Of a DNA stretch of 64,000 bases, positions 45,994 to 54,194 are shown in pieces. The notes below the pieces were generated by a model. It had not been told where the DNA came from. It made no database searches and was given only the letters and a program-made list of their open reading frames with translations. The position numbers and the translations under genes are program-made. The stretch's first letter is position 1. Each line of letters begins with the position of its first letter. Source of the stretch: Sphingomonas morindae (GTDB lineage: Bacteria > Pseudomonadota > Alphaproteobacteria > Sphingomonadales > Sphingomonadaceae); the NCBI RefSeq assembly GCF_023822065.1, contig NZ_CP084930.1, positions 2,248,001 through 2,312,000 of the forward strand. Direction: 5' to 3'.

Positions 45994-47487
45994 TTAATCG
46001 GCGCCCTCGCGGAGCAGCGCGGGCAGATCGACGACCAGCGCCACGCGATTGCCGCGCACGATCGCGGCCCCCGCCACGCCCGGCAGCCGGTTGAGCCCGC
46101 CGGCGATCGGCTTGACCGTGATCTGGCGTTGTTCGTCGATCGCGTCCACCAGCAGCGCGCGCCGCCCCTGTTCGCCTTCCACCACCACCAGCACCGCCGC
46201 GCCCGGATCCGCCTCCCAGCGCGGCGCGCCCAGCCGCGCGCCCAGCGCCACCACCGGGATATAGGCCTGGCCGAAGCGCAGCATCAGCCCATCCCGCCCG
46301 ATCCGGTGCAGCGCGTCGGGCGCCGGGCGCAGTGCCTCGACCATCAGCGCCACGGGCAGGGCGTAGCGATCCTCGCCCAGCCGCACGATCAGCGCATCCA
46401 CGAGCGACAGCGAGCGCGGCAGGCGCAGCGCGAGCGCCGGCGCCTCGCTCTCGATGCGCCCACCCACCGCCTTGACCGCGCGGGCCAGCGCCTCGTTCAC
46501 GGCGGGCGCGGGGGCGAGTTCCAGCCGCACCCCGCCATCCTCGAACCGGGCCGAGGCGCTGCCGCCGGGCCGTGCCGCCAGCGCGGGCGCGAGTGCTTCG
46601 GCGATGCCCGTCATCACCACCGCCTCCAGCTCCAGCCTCGGCCCGTCCCAGCGCCACCCCGCCGCATCGAGCCCGAGCAGCCGGTCCATCGGCGCCGCGC
46701 CCAGCTCGGCGATGGCATGCTGGAGCATGCGCTGGATCCGCTCGGCATCGCCGATCTCGGCCGCGAGCGCGCCGCGATCGGGGCCGAGCGCGTCGATCAG
46801 CACCGACTGGGCGATCGCCAGCTCGTCGACCAGCGCGATCAGCCGCGCGAGCTTGGTTTCCGGCGCGTCGCCGCCGCCGGATGGGGCGGCCGGGGCGGGC
46901 AGGGCGGACGGCGCGGTCGGCGCAGACAAGGGGCCGGCCGGTGCGTCCGCCGCGGCGGCCGGCGCGGCCCATTGGATGGCGCAATGCGGCTCGAACTCGG
47001 CGAACAGATCCGCCAGCGCGGCCGCGTCCGCGTCCTCGGGCACGAGCGCGGTGAAGACGAAGCTGATCGCGTCGATCGGCGCGTCCGCCCGCTCGGGCAG
47101 CGGCTCCGCAATCAGGCGCGCGCCGGTGGCGGCGAGCGCGGCCAGACCGTCGAGCGGTTCGCGGCCGAAATTGAGCGCGCCATCGTCGAAGCGGATCGTC
47201 ATCCGCCGCGCGCCCGCCGGCGGTGGCGGCGGCGATAGGCCGAGCAGCGGCGCGGCCAGCCCGGCGGCGTGCGCGGCTGCGATGCAGGCGGCGGAGGGGC
47301 GGAGCAGAAGGGGATCGGGCCGGCGGGCCAGCCATTGCAGCGCGGCGATGCCGATCGTCTCCACCCCGGCCGCGTCCGCCGCCGCCGCGCCCAGCAGCGC
47401 CGGCAGCCGGAGCGCCGCCAGCGTGTGGAGATGGGCCGGCAGGGCGATCTCCATGCTCGCCGGCGGTGCCGGATCTATCTCAGCCAT
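45994..47487 (-). CDS. Degenerate CheA-like scaffold (no kinase, no HPt)
   Basis: 497-residue protein. The N-terminal 70 residues resemble a STAS domain (GVETIGIAALQWLARR). Residues about 95-165 resemble the CheA P2 region (ISFVFTALVPEDADAAALADLFAEFE). A P3-type helix follows (LARLIALVDELAIAQSVLID), then a shortened remnant of the kinase domain (GGRIES..LALRLPRSLSL). A full CheW-like P5 domain closes the chain (LGEDRYALPVALMVEAL to RGNRVALVVDLPALLRE). No HPt His motif and no N, G1 or G2 ATP boxes are visible, so it should not phosphorylate. It probably couples a receptor to another partner. Confidence 0.78.
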   Translation of the reverse strand: MAEIDPAPPASMEIALPAHLHTLAALRLPALLGAAAADAAGVETIGIAALQWLARRPDPLLLRPSAACIAAAHAAGLAAPLLGLSPPPPPAGARRMTIRFDDGALNFGREPLDGLAALAATGARLIAEPLPERADAPIDAISFVFTALVPEDADAAALADLFAEFEPHCAIQWAAPAAAADAPAGPLSAPTAPSALPAPAAPSGGGDAPETKLARLIALVDELAIAQSVLIDALGPDRGALAAEIGDAERIQRMLQHAIAELGAAPMDRLLGLDAAGWRWDGPRLELEAVVMTGIAEALAPALAARPGGSASARFEDGGVRLELAPAPAVNEALARAVKAVGGRIESEAPALALRLPRSLSLVDALIVRLGEDRYALPVALMVEALRPAPDALHRIGRDGLMLRFGQAYIPVVALGARLGAPRWEADPGAAVLVVVEGEQGRRALLVDAIDEQRQITVKPIAGGLNRLPGVAGAAIVRGNRVALVVDLPALLREGAD

Positions 47488-47586
47488 TCCGGTACTTTGG
47501 CGCGCATCGGCGCGGCGTCAACACGGCAAAGGTGGCACTTTGCCCGGGCCCGTCGCGTTGCCTCCCATCCACTCCCCACCAAAGGC

Positions 47587-48252
47587 ATGATGATGGCGAT
47601 CCGCGCTCTGCTCTTCGATATCGACGGTACCTTGATCGACAGCAACGAACGGCATGTCGATGCCTGGGGGCTCGCCTTCCGCGAGGCCGGGCGGCCGCAG
47701 GAGCTGGACGCGATCCGCGCCCAGATCGGCAAGGGCGGCGATCAGCTCATGCCCGCGCTGCTGCCCGACGAGCCCGCGCTGCACACGCCGATCGCCGAGC
47801 GCCAGGGGGCGATCTTCGCCGATCTCTACCTGCCGCATGTCCGCCCCTTTCCCGGCGCCGCCGAGCTGGTGCGCGCGGTGGCGGCGCGGGGGCGGGCGGT
47901 GGTGCTCGCCTCCTCGGCCAAGCGCGCCGAGCTCGACGTCTATCTCGATCGATTGGCGCTGCGCGACGTGGTGACGGCGACGACGAGCAGCGACGAGGTC
48001 GAGGCCTCCAAACCCGCCCCCGATATCTTCGCGGCGGCGCTGGCGGCGGTGGGCGTCGCGCCCGAGGAGGCGCTGGCGATCGGCGACACGCCCTATGATG
48101 TCGAGGCGGCGGCGCGCAGCGGGGTGGCGACGGTGGCGCTGCTCTCCGGACCCTTCGACGAAGAGGCGCTGCGCGCGGCGGGGGCGATCGCCCTCTATGC
48201 CGATGCCGCCGCCCTGCTCGCCGGGCTCGAGGAGTCGCCGCTGCTCCGCTGA
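47587..48252 (+). CDS. HAD-family hydrolase (beta-phosphoglucomutase-like)
   Basis: 221-residue HAD subfamily I protein. It has the catalytic LLFDIDGTLIDSN motif at residues about 8-20, motif II LASSA, the KPAPDIF Lys segment, and the GDTPYDVEAAARSG acidic motif. The small helical cap between motifs I and II is of the phosphoglycolate phosphatase or beta-phosphoglucomutase class. The substrate is unclear. Three consecutive ATGs (47587, 47590, 47593) are possible starts. It is divergent from the CheA-like gene. Confidence 0.9.
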   Translation: MMMAIRALLFDIDGTLIDSNERHVDAWGLAFREAGRPQELDAIRAQIGKGGDQLMPALLPDEPALHTPIAERQGAIFADLYLPHVRPFPGAAELVRAVAARGRAVVLASSAKRAELDVYLDRLALRDVVTATTSSDEVEASKPAPDIFAAALAAVGVAPEEALAIGDTPYDVEAAARSGVATVALLSGPFDEEALRAAGAIALYADAAALLAGLEESPLLR

Positions 48253-48727
48253 GCCGCCCCTAGGCACTTTCCCCGCCTCACGCTTCGCATCGCGCAGCTT
48301 GACCGGAGACGGCGCGCACGGGAGGCTGGGTCCGTTCCTGAACGGCCGGCCTCCGGCGCGCCGGCGGGGCGGGGGCGCCGGTGCGGCCAGAGGGGAGGCG
48401 GCACCGGCCATCCCGGTTCCGACGGGGGCTTGATGGTCGGGCGCCTGGCGGTTGGGCGCCTAATGCGCGGCGGCGCCGCCGAGCCGATCGGTGATTATGC
48501 GAAGACCGCGGATAGCGCGGGCGGCCATGTGCGGTGCCTATACATTTGATGATGCCAAGATCTTGAGCCAAGCGCGCAAGCATCGGACTCGCACCGCGCA
48601 ATCAACAAAGCGCGCGATCAAAGAGCCCAGGGTTTTGCGAGAGTGAAAGCCGCAAGGCCTATCGGCCCACCCGCCTCGGCGCCGCAGCGCCCGTCTCGCC
48701 GCGCGCGCGCGGCGGCGGGGCGCGCGC
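48253..48727. other. Gene-free stretch
   Basis: This 475-bp region between the HAD hydrolase and the FCD regulator holds no convincing gene, tRNA or strong hairpin. It has GC-rich short inverted segments only, and the frames through it lack coding character. Confidence 0.5.
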
Positions 48728-49456
48728 TCATTCCTGGCCGGTGCGCTCCGCATCGGTGATGAGCAGCATGACCTCGCGGATGATGAGCGTCATGGCGGCA
48801 TGGGCGCCGGCGCTGTCGCGGGCTTCGATCGCATCCTTCACCGCCTTGTGCGCCGGCAGGCTGGCGGTGCGCCCCTTGAAACGGTTGGTGAAGCGGATGG
48901 AGGTGCGCAGCGCGGTTTCCACCACATCGCGGAACTGCGCGTAAAAGGGATTGCCCGAGGCTTCGAGCACCGCGACATGGAAGGAGATGTCCGCGTCGAG
49001 CGTATCGTCCTCGCCCGCCTCGGCGGCGACCATGCGCGCATAGCCCGTGGCGATCAGCGCGAGCCCGGCCGGGGTGGCGGTGCGCGCGGCGAGCTCGGCG
49101 GCGGCGGGTTCGATCGAGACGCGCAATTCGCTGAACTGGCGCAGCAGCGTAATCGAGAATTTGCGTTCGAGCAGCCAGCGCAGAATATCCGCATCGAACA
49201 GGTTCCACGATGCCTCGGGCTGGACAATCGTGCCCAGGCGTGGCCGCGCCACCAACAGGCCCTTGGCCGTCAGCATCTTGACCGCTTCCCGCGTGACCGA
49301 GCGGCTGACATCGAAATGCCGCGCCAGATCCGCTTCGGTGGGGAAGGCCTTGCCGGCATATTCGCCGGTGACGATGCTGCGGCCAAGCGCATCAAGCATG
49401 CCCTGGGTGAGATTGCGCCCCGGCGAGAGACGCGCGGCGAGGGTGGACGTGTCCAT
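48728..49456 (-). CDS. FadR/GntR-family regulator with FCD domain (second)
   Basis: 242-residue paralogue of the regulator at 40377-41123. The helix-turn-helix is in GKAFPTEADLARHFDVSRSVTREAVKMLTAKGLLVARPRLGT, and SWNLFDADILRWLLE is the linker. The FCD metal-binding positions are in ELRVSIEPAAAELAA, FHVAVLEASGNPFY and the C-terminal AHKAVKDAIE. The start at 49456 gives the usual length. It is divergent from the GH27 alpha-galactosidase, so that gene group is its likely target, with a sugar acid as effector. Confidence 0.9.
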   Translation of the reverse strand: MDTSTLAARLSPGRNLTQGMLDALGRSIVTGEYAGKAFPTEADLARHFDVSRSVTREAVKMLTAKGLLVARPRLGTIVQPEASWNLFDADILRWLLERKFSITLLRQFSELRVSIEPAAAELAARTATPAGLALIATGYARMVAAEAGEDDTLDADISFHVAVLEASGNPFYAQFRDVVETALRTSIRFTNRFKGRTASLPAHKAVKDAIEARDSAGAHAAMTLIIREVMLLITDAERTGQE

Positions 49457-49982
49457 ACCGGCATCTCGTCGGCCAAGTTTTGTCTTACCGCAAGCCCGCA
49501 AGAATCGCCGTCCCGCGTCGGAGCGGCGCCGAGCCCATGTGCGCCGCCCGCGCATTGGGGGCGTGGACGATGCGCGAAAGTGCCGCATTTCAGGCTATTT
49601 CATCAGAGCCGGATGGCCCGCGCTCCGCACATAGGCGCCGTGTCCCGAGGGGATCGATCTTCGTCGAATAAATAAGATCAAAGCCGGCGCGATGTTGCGA
49701 TCGGGCAGTGCCGCGCCCGCGATCAGGCCGGCGTCGGCGCGAATCGGCGGTCGGCTGCAACGGGCGAGAGGGTGGCGCGCAAAGGCGGAACGGCAGCCCG
49801 GAGCGAAGGCCCGCCGCGCGGGGGCGAAACGCCGCGGACGCCGGCCTCTCCCCACCCGCGCGACAATGCGCAATATTTATCATATCATTGTTGACGCGCA
49901 TCGATCGCGGAAATATTGTGAAAAAAACGGCGCTGAGCGGGTCCGAAAAGGATCGCGGGACGCCGGCACAGGGAGAGACGCA
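49457..49982. other. Divergent control region of the alpha-galactosidase group
   Basis: A 526-bp gene-free region between the FCD regulator and the GH27 gene. Its right part (49870-49935) is AT-rich against the GC-rich background and holds the likely promoter. The rest shows no gene or strong hairpin. Confidence 0.5.
49891..49919 (+). promoter_or_regulatory. Sigma-70-type promoter of the GH27 alpha-galactosidase gene
   Basis: TTGACG (49891-49896), 17 bases, then TATTGT (49914-49919). This gives a start near 49926 and a leader of about 57 bases. The AT-rich stretch just upstream (49870-49890, with CAAT and ATTG ends) is a plausible operator for the divergent FCD regulator. Confidence 0.6.
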
Positions 49983-51194
49983 GTGACACGATCCGTGTTT
50001 CTGAAGCAGATGGCGCGCATCCTGGCCATGGCCGGCCTCGGCATGACGGCGCTGCCCGTCCAGGCGATCGATCCCATGTCCCCGCCCGAAGCGCGCGCCT
50101 CCGCGCCGACCCCGCCCATGGGCTGGAACAGCTGGAATAAATTCGCCTGCTCGGTCAGCGAGCAGACCATCCGCGCGGCGGCGGATGCGCTGGTGCGCAC
50201 CGGCATGCGCGATGCCGGCTATCGCTATGTGGTGATCGACGATTGCTGGCAGGGCCCGCGCGACGAGAATGGTGTGATCACCGCCGATGCCCGGAGCTTT
50301 CCTTCGGGGATCAAGGCGCTGGCCGATTATGTCCATGGCCGTGGGCTGAAGTTCGGCATCTATTCTGATGCCGGCGCGCTCACCTGCGCCGGCCGCCCGG
50401 GCAGCCAGGGCCATGAGTTTCAGGACGCGCAGACCTATGCCCGCTGGGGCGTGGATTATCTGAAATATGACTGGTGCTCCACCGGCACGCGCAACGGCGA
50501 GGAAGCCTATCAGCTGATGGCGCGCGCGCTGCGCGCCTCCGGGCGCCCGATCCTCTTCTCCATGTGCGAATGGGGCACCAACAAGCCCTGGCTCTGGACG
50601 CCCTTCGCCGGGCAGATGTGGCGCACGACGGGCGATATCAGCGATGTGTGGGAAGCGCACGACAAGGGCCGGCTCGGCGTCATCAACATCGCCGATCGCA
50701 ACGAGGGGCTGTGGCGCTATGCCGGCCCCGGCCATTGGAACGATCCGGACATGCTGGAGGTCGGCAATGGCGGGCTCAGCGACGATGAGGCGCGGGCGCA
50801 CATGGCGCTCTGGGCGATCATGGCCGCGCCGCTCATCGCCGGCAACGATCTCGATGCGATGACGCCGGCGGTCCACGCGATCCTGACCAACAAGGCGGTG
50901 ATCGCGGTGGACCAGGATGCGCTTGGCGTGCAGGGCCATCGCATCGCGCAGGATGGCGATCTGGAGATCTGGGCCAAGCCGCTCACCGGCGGTCGCCAGG
51001 CGGTGCTGCTGCTCAATCGCGGCGCGGCGCCGGCGACGATGACGCTGCATTGGGATGTGCTCGGCTGGGAGCCGGGCCGCCGCGCCGCCGTGCGCGATCT
51101 CTGGGCGGATCGCGCGTTGCCCGGGGCGAGCCGGGGCGTCACGCTCAGCGTGCCCGCCCATGGCGCGCAGATGCTGGCGATCAGCCCCGCCTGA
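49983..51194 (+). CDS. Exported alpha-galactosidase, GH27
   Basis: 403-residue glycoside hydrolase that cleaves terminal alpha-1,6-galactose from melibiose, raffinose-type sugars or galactomannan. A signal peptide (hydrophobic core ILAMAGLGMTALP) sends it to the periplasm. The GH27 start PPMGWNSWNKFAC and VVIDDCWQ are present. The nucleophile Asp is about residue 163 (YLKYDWCS) and the acid/base Asp about residue 218 (RTTGDISDVW). A GTG at 49983 was chosen, with GGGAGAGAC upstream; an ATG at 50010 is also possible. A C-terminal all-beta domain follows the barrel. Confidence 0.96.
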   Translation: MTRSVFLKQMARILAMAGLGMTALPVQAIDPMSPPEARASAPTPPMGWNSWNKFACSVSEQTIRAAADALVRTGMRDAGYRYVVIDDCWQGPRDENGVITADARSFPSGIKALADYVHGRGLKFGIYSDAGALTCAGRPGSQGHEFQDAQTYARWGVDYLKYDWCSTGTRNGEEAYQLMARALRASGRPILFSMCEWGTNKPWLWTPFAGQMWRTTGDISDVWEAHDKGRLGVINIADRNEGLWRYAGPGHWNDPDMLEVGNGGLSDDEARAHMALWAIMAAPLIAGNDLDAMTPAVHAILTNKAVIAVDQDALGVQGHRIAQDGDLEIWAKPLTGGRQAVLLLNRGAAPATMTLHWDVLGWEPGRRAAVRDLWADRALPGASRGVTLSVPAHGAQMLAISPA

Positions 51195-51235
51195 TCCGCC
51201 CGAGCGCCGCCCGCCGCCGCGGCCACACAGCGAAA

Positions 51236-51250
51236 TACAAACGTTTCCAA
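51236..51250. promoter_or_regulatory. AAACGTTT palindrome upstream of the TonB receptor
   Basis: AAACGTTT at 51239-51246 is a perfect 8-bp palindrome inside TACAAACGTTTCCAA. The core fits LacI-family-type operators. The same ten bases TGGAAACGTT (on the minus strand here) recur at 59585-59594 ahead of the second sugar-use group. Confidence 0.4.
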
Positions 51251-51264
51251 TCATGGAGGGGAAG

Positions 51265-54138
51265 ATGGTTCGATCCGTTACGAGGCTGTTGCTGGCCTCC
51301 ACCTTGCTCGCCGGCGTGCCGCTCACGGCGGCGCTGGCGCAGGACAATCCCGCCAGCCCGGCGGCGGGGGATCCGGACCAGGCGCAGGGCGCGCCGACCC
51401 CGGCCGCCGGCCAGGTGGATCAGGGCGCGGCGACGCAGGCCGCGGGCAATGGCGCCGATGCCATCATCGTCACCGGCATCCGCAACAGCCTCGCCTCGGC
51501 GGCCAAGATCAAGCGCGACGCCAATCAGATCGTCGATTCGATCACCGCCACCGACGTCGGCAAATTCCCCGATACCAACATCGCGGAATCGCTCCAGCGC
51601 ATCACCGGCGTGGCGATCGACCGGTCCGGCGGCGAGGGCCAGTTCATCACGGTGCGCGGGCTCGGGCCGGAGTTCAACACCGTGCTCGTCAATGGCCGGG
51701 TCATGGCGACGGACAATCCCGGCCGCGAATTCTCGTTCGACGTGCTCTCCTCGAACATGATCCAGCGCACCGACGTGTATAAATCGCCCGTCCCCGAGCT
51801 GCAGGAAGGCGGCATCGGCGCGACGGTGAACATCATCACCGCGCGCCCGCTCGATGGCCAGTCCGGCTTTCATGTCGCCGCCTCGGCGGGCGGCATCTAT
51901 GACCGGCTGCGCAAGAAGGCGAGCCCGGACATGTCGGCCGTCACCTCCTGGACCAATCAGGACAAGACGATCGGCCTCGTGCTCTCCGGCTCCTATACCG
52001 ATCGCAAGAGCCAGCTCGATTTCGTGCAGACCGAAGGCTGGATCTACGGCCCCGAGCGCGTGATCAACGGCACGCCCAGTTCGACCGGCCTCACCCCCGC
52101 CTCGATCACCACCACCGGCACCATCAACGTGCCGCAAAATCTCCAGGTCGTGCGCGAAATGGATCGGAGGAAGCGGATCAACTTCGCCGGCGCCTTCCAG
52201 GCCAAGCCCACCGACCGGCTGCTGGTGACGGTGGACGGCGTCTATTCCAAGTTCAACGTTTACAGCAATCTCAACCGCTTCGCCAACTTCTACTCGGCGC
52301 CCTATATTGGGCTGGATGTGGACGGCACCGGCAGCGCCACCGGCTTCAACCGGCCGGGCACCGAGTTCCTGGCCAATAATCCTGGGCTCGCCGGCGTCGC
52401 CAGCCTTTCGCAGAACGACAATATCGTCAGCTACAGCAACCGCCTGACGCAGAGCTACCAGATCGGCGCCAACATCAAGTGGAACCCCATCGACGATCTC
52501 GAGATCCGCTTCGATGCCTCGCGCACCAAGGCGACGCAGCGTAACCCCAACGCCTTTGTGGTAGTGGGCTCGCTCGCTCAGTCCAGCCCGCGTTTCGATC
52601 TCACGCCCGGCCAGGATCTTCCCGTCGCCTCGAATTTCGGCGACATCACCGATCCCTCGCTGATGCGCGCCCATTTCACGCAGCAGGCGGTCGGCCGGGT
52701 GCGCGATATCGGCAAGGAATATCATATCGACACCGTCTATACGGTGCATGACAGCATCCTCACCGGCATCCATGCCGGCCTCGAATATTCCGAACGCCAC
52801 AAGGTGCAGCGGAACTTCGCCAATGATGACGGCAATTGCGCCTATTGCGGCTATGAGGTGCCGATCCCGAGCAATCTCCTCACGCCCTATGCGCTCAATA
52901 ATTTCCTGAGCGACGCCTCGGGCAGCAGCCAGTTGCCGAAGAATTTCTTCGCCTATGATCCCAACGCGATCATCGCCTACCTCTCGGATCCGGCGACGCT
53001 CGCCATACCGCGCCAGGGCCGCACCGTCGCGCAGCAACAGGCCGAGGCGGCCCGGCTGCTCGCGCTGCCGGGCGGCCCCTTCGGCACCCGCGAAAATCTG
53101 GGCAGCCGGCTCGACGTGCTGGAGCGCGTGGCGTCGGGCTATTTCTCGGCGCAATTCGGCGGCGAGCGGTGGAGCGGCAATGCCGGCGTGCGGGTGGTGA
53201 ACACCTCCACCCTGTCGCGCGGCTTCGATCTGCCGGTGGTCAACGTCACCACCACGACGGGCGACGATACGCTGCAATATACCTATGGCACCGCCACGCC
53301 GATCGCGGTGCGCAACAGCTACACCAACGTGCTGCCCTCCGCGAACGTCAAGTATAACCTCACGCGCACCGTGATCGCCCGCGCCGCCTTCTCGGTGATG
53401 GTCACGCGGCCGACGCTTACCGATCTCGGCGTCAACAACAGCTATGGCGGCCGTGTCGCCGTGCCGCTGTCGAACGGCGGCAATCCCAATCTCAAGCCGT
53501 TCAAGTCCAAGAATTACGACATTTCGCTCGAATGGTATCCGTCGCGGGTGAATTATGTGAGCGCGGGCGCCTTCTACAAGGATCTGTCGAGCTTCCTCGA
53601 ACTGCAGACGCTGCCGGTGGAGCGGTTCGGCCGCATCTATCAGGATACGCGCACGCGCAACGGCCAATCGGGCTATATCCGCGGCGTCGAGGTGGGCGGC
53701 CAGTTCGCCTTCGATTTCCTCAAAGGCTGGCTCGGCGGCTTCGGCGTGCAGGGCAACTACACCTATGTCGACAGCAAGGCCAAGCGCGAGATCGGCCTGG
53801 CCGATTATCAGTGCGGCTATAACGGGCTCTCGCCGCATTCGGCCAATGGCAGCGTCTTCTACGAGAAGTTCGGCATCGAGGCGCGCGCTTCGTACAATTG
53901 GCGCTCGGATTATCTGCGCGCCTGCCGGTCCGATCAGTCGCGGCCGCGCAACCGCTCCGCCTATGGCCAGTTCGACTTCAATCTCGCCTACAACATCAAT
54001 TCCCACTTCCAGGTCTATGTGCAGGGCGTGAACGTGCTCAACGAGCATGTGAAGGAATGGTCGGCGATCGAGGAGCGCTTCCTCCTGTTCCAGGATTCCG
54101 GCTCGCGCTACAATTTCGGCGCGCGGGTGAAGTTCTGA
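51265..54138 (+). CDS. TonB-dependent receptor, carbohydrate (Xanthomonas/Caulobacter) type
   Basis: 957-residue outer-membrane transporter. The signal peptide ends ALAQ (about residue 26) and a low-complexity Ala/Pro linker follows. AIIVTGIRNSLASAAKIKRDANQIVDSI and the plug-domain VGKFPDTNIAESLQRITGVAIDR are hallmarks of the TIGR01782-like family that imports plant oligosaccharides. The barrel ends in YNFGARVKF. The ATG at 51265 was chosen because GGAGGGG lies 2-3 bases before the adjoining AAG; an ATG at 51253 is also in frame. The alpha-galactosidase genes on both sides suggest an alpha-galactoside ligand. Confidence 0.95.
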   Translation: MVRSVTRLLLASTLLAGVPLTAALAQDNPASPAAGDPDQAQGAPTPAAGQVDQGAATQAAGNGADAIIVTGIRNSLASAAKIKRDANQIVDSITATDVGKFPDTNIAESLQRITGVAIDRSGGEGQFITVRGLGPEFNTVLVNGRVMATDNPGREFSFDVLSSNMIQRTDVYKSPVPELQEGGIGATVNIITARPLDGQSGFHVAASAGGIYDRLRKKASPDMSAVTSWTNQDKTIGLVLSGSYTDRKSQLDFVQTEGWIYGPERVINGTPSSTGLTPASITTTGTINVPQNLQVVREMDRRKRINFAGAFQAKPTDRLLVTVDGVYSKFNVYSNLNRFANFYSAPYIGLDVDGTGSATGFNRPGTEFLANNPGLAGVASLSQNDNIVSYSNRLTQSYQIGANIKWNPIDDLEIRFDASRTKATQRNPNAFVVVGSLAQSSPRFDLTPGQDLPVASNFGDITDPSLMRAHFTQQAVGRVRDIGKEYHIDTVYTVHDSILTGIHAGLEYSERHKVQRNFANDDGNCAYCGYEVPIPSNLLTPYALNNFLSDASGSSQLPKNFFAYDPNAIIAYLSDPATLAIPRQGRTVAQQQAEAARLLALPGGPFGTRENLGSRLDVLERVASGYFSAQFGGERWSGNAGVRVVNTSTLSRGFDLPVVNVTTTTGDDTLQYTYGTATPIAVRNSYTNVLPSANVKYNLTRTVIARAAFSVMVTRPTLTDLGVNNSYGGRVAVPLSNGGNPNLKPFKSKNYDISLEWYPSRVNYVSAGAFYKDLSSFLELQTLPVERFGRIYQDTRTRNGQSGYIRGVEVGGQFAFDFLKGWLGGFGVQGNYTYVDSKAKREIGLADYQCGYNGLSPHSANGSVFYEKFGIEARASYNWRSDYLRACRSDQSRPRNRSAYGQFDFNLAYNINSHFQVYVQGVNVLNEHVKEWSAIEERFLLFQDSGSRYNFGARVKF

Positions 54139-54154
54139 GCGGATAGACGGGCAC

Positions 54155-54178
54155 CGCGCGCGGCGATCGCCGCGCGCG
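54155..54178. repeat. 24-bp perfect palindrome between receptor and GH36 genes
   Basis: A fully symmetric GC-rich palindrome (12-base arms) in the 56-bp gap between the TonB receptor and the GH36 gene. As RNA it would form a strong hairpin, which could stabilise the upstream message or partly terminate it. It lies 17 bases before the GH36 start. Confidence 0.6.
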
Positions 54179-54194
54179 ACAGGGAGAGTTGCAT

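Noticed and set aside
48253-48727. Possible small gene or RNA in the gap
   Set aside because: No ribosome binding site with a coding-like frame, no cloverleaf and no strong hairpin with a T-run were found.
51181-54048. Long minus-strand open frame (over 900 codons) opposite the TonB receptor
   Set aside because: The plus-strand frame has a signal peptide and clear receptor motifs. The minus frame is His/Arg/Gly-rich with no domain, as expected for shadow frames in GC-rich DNA.
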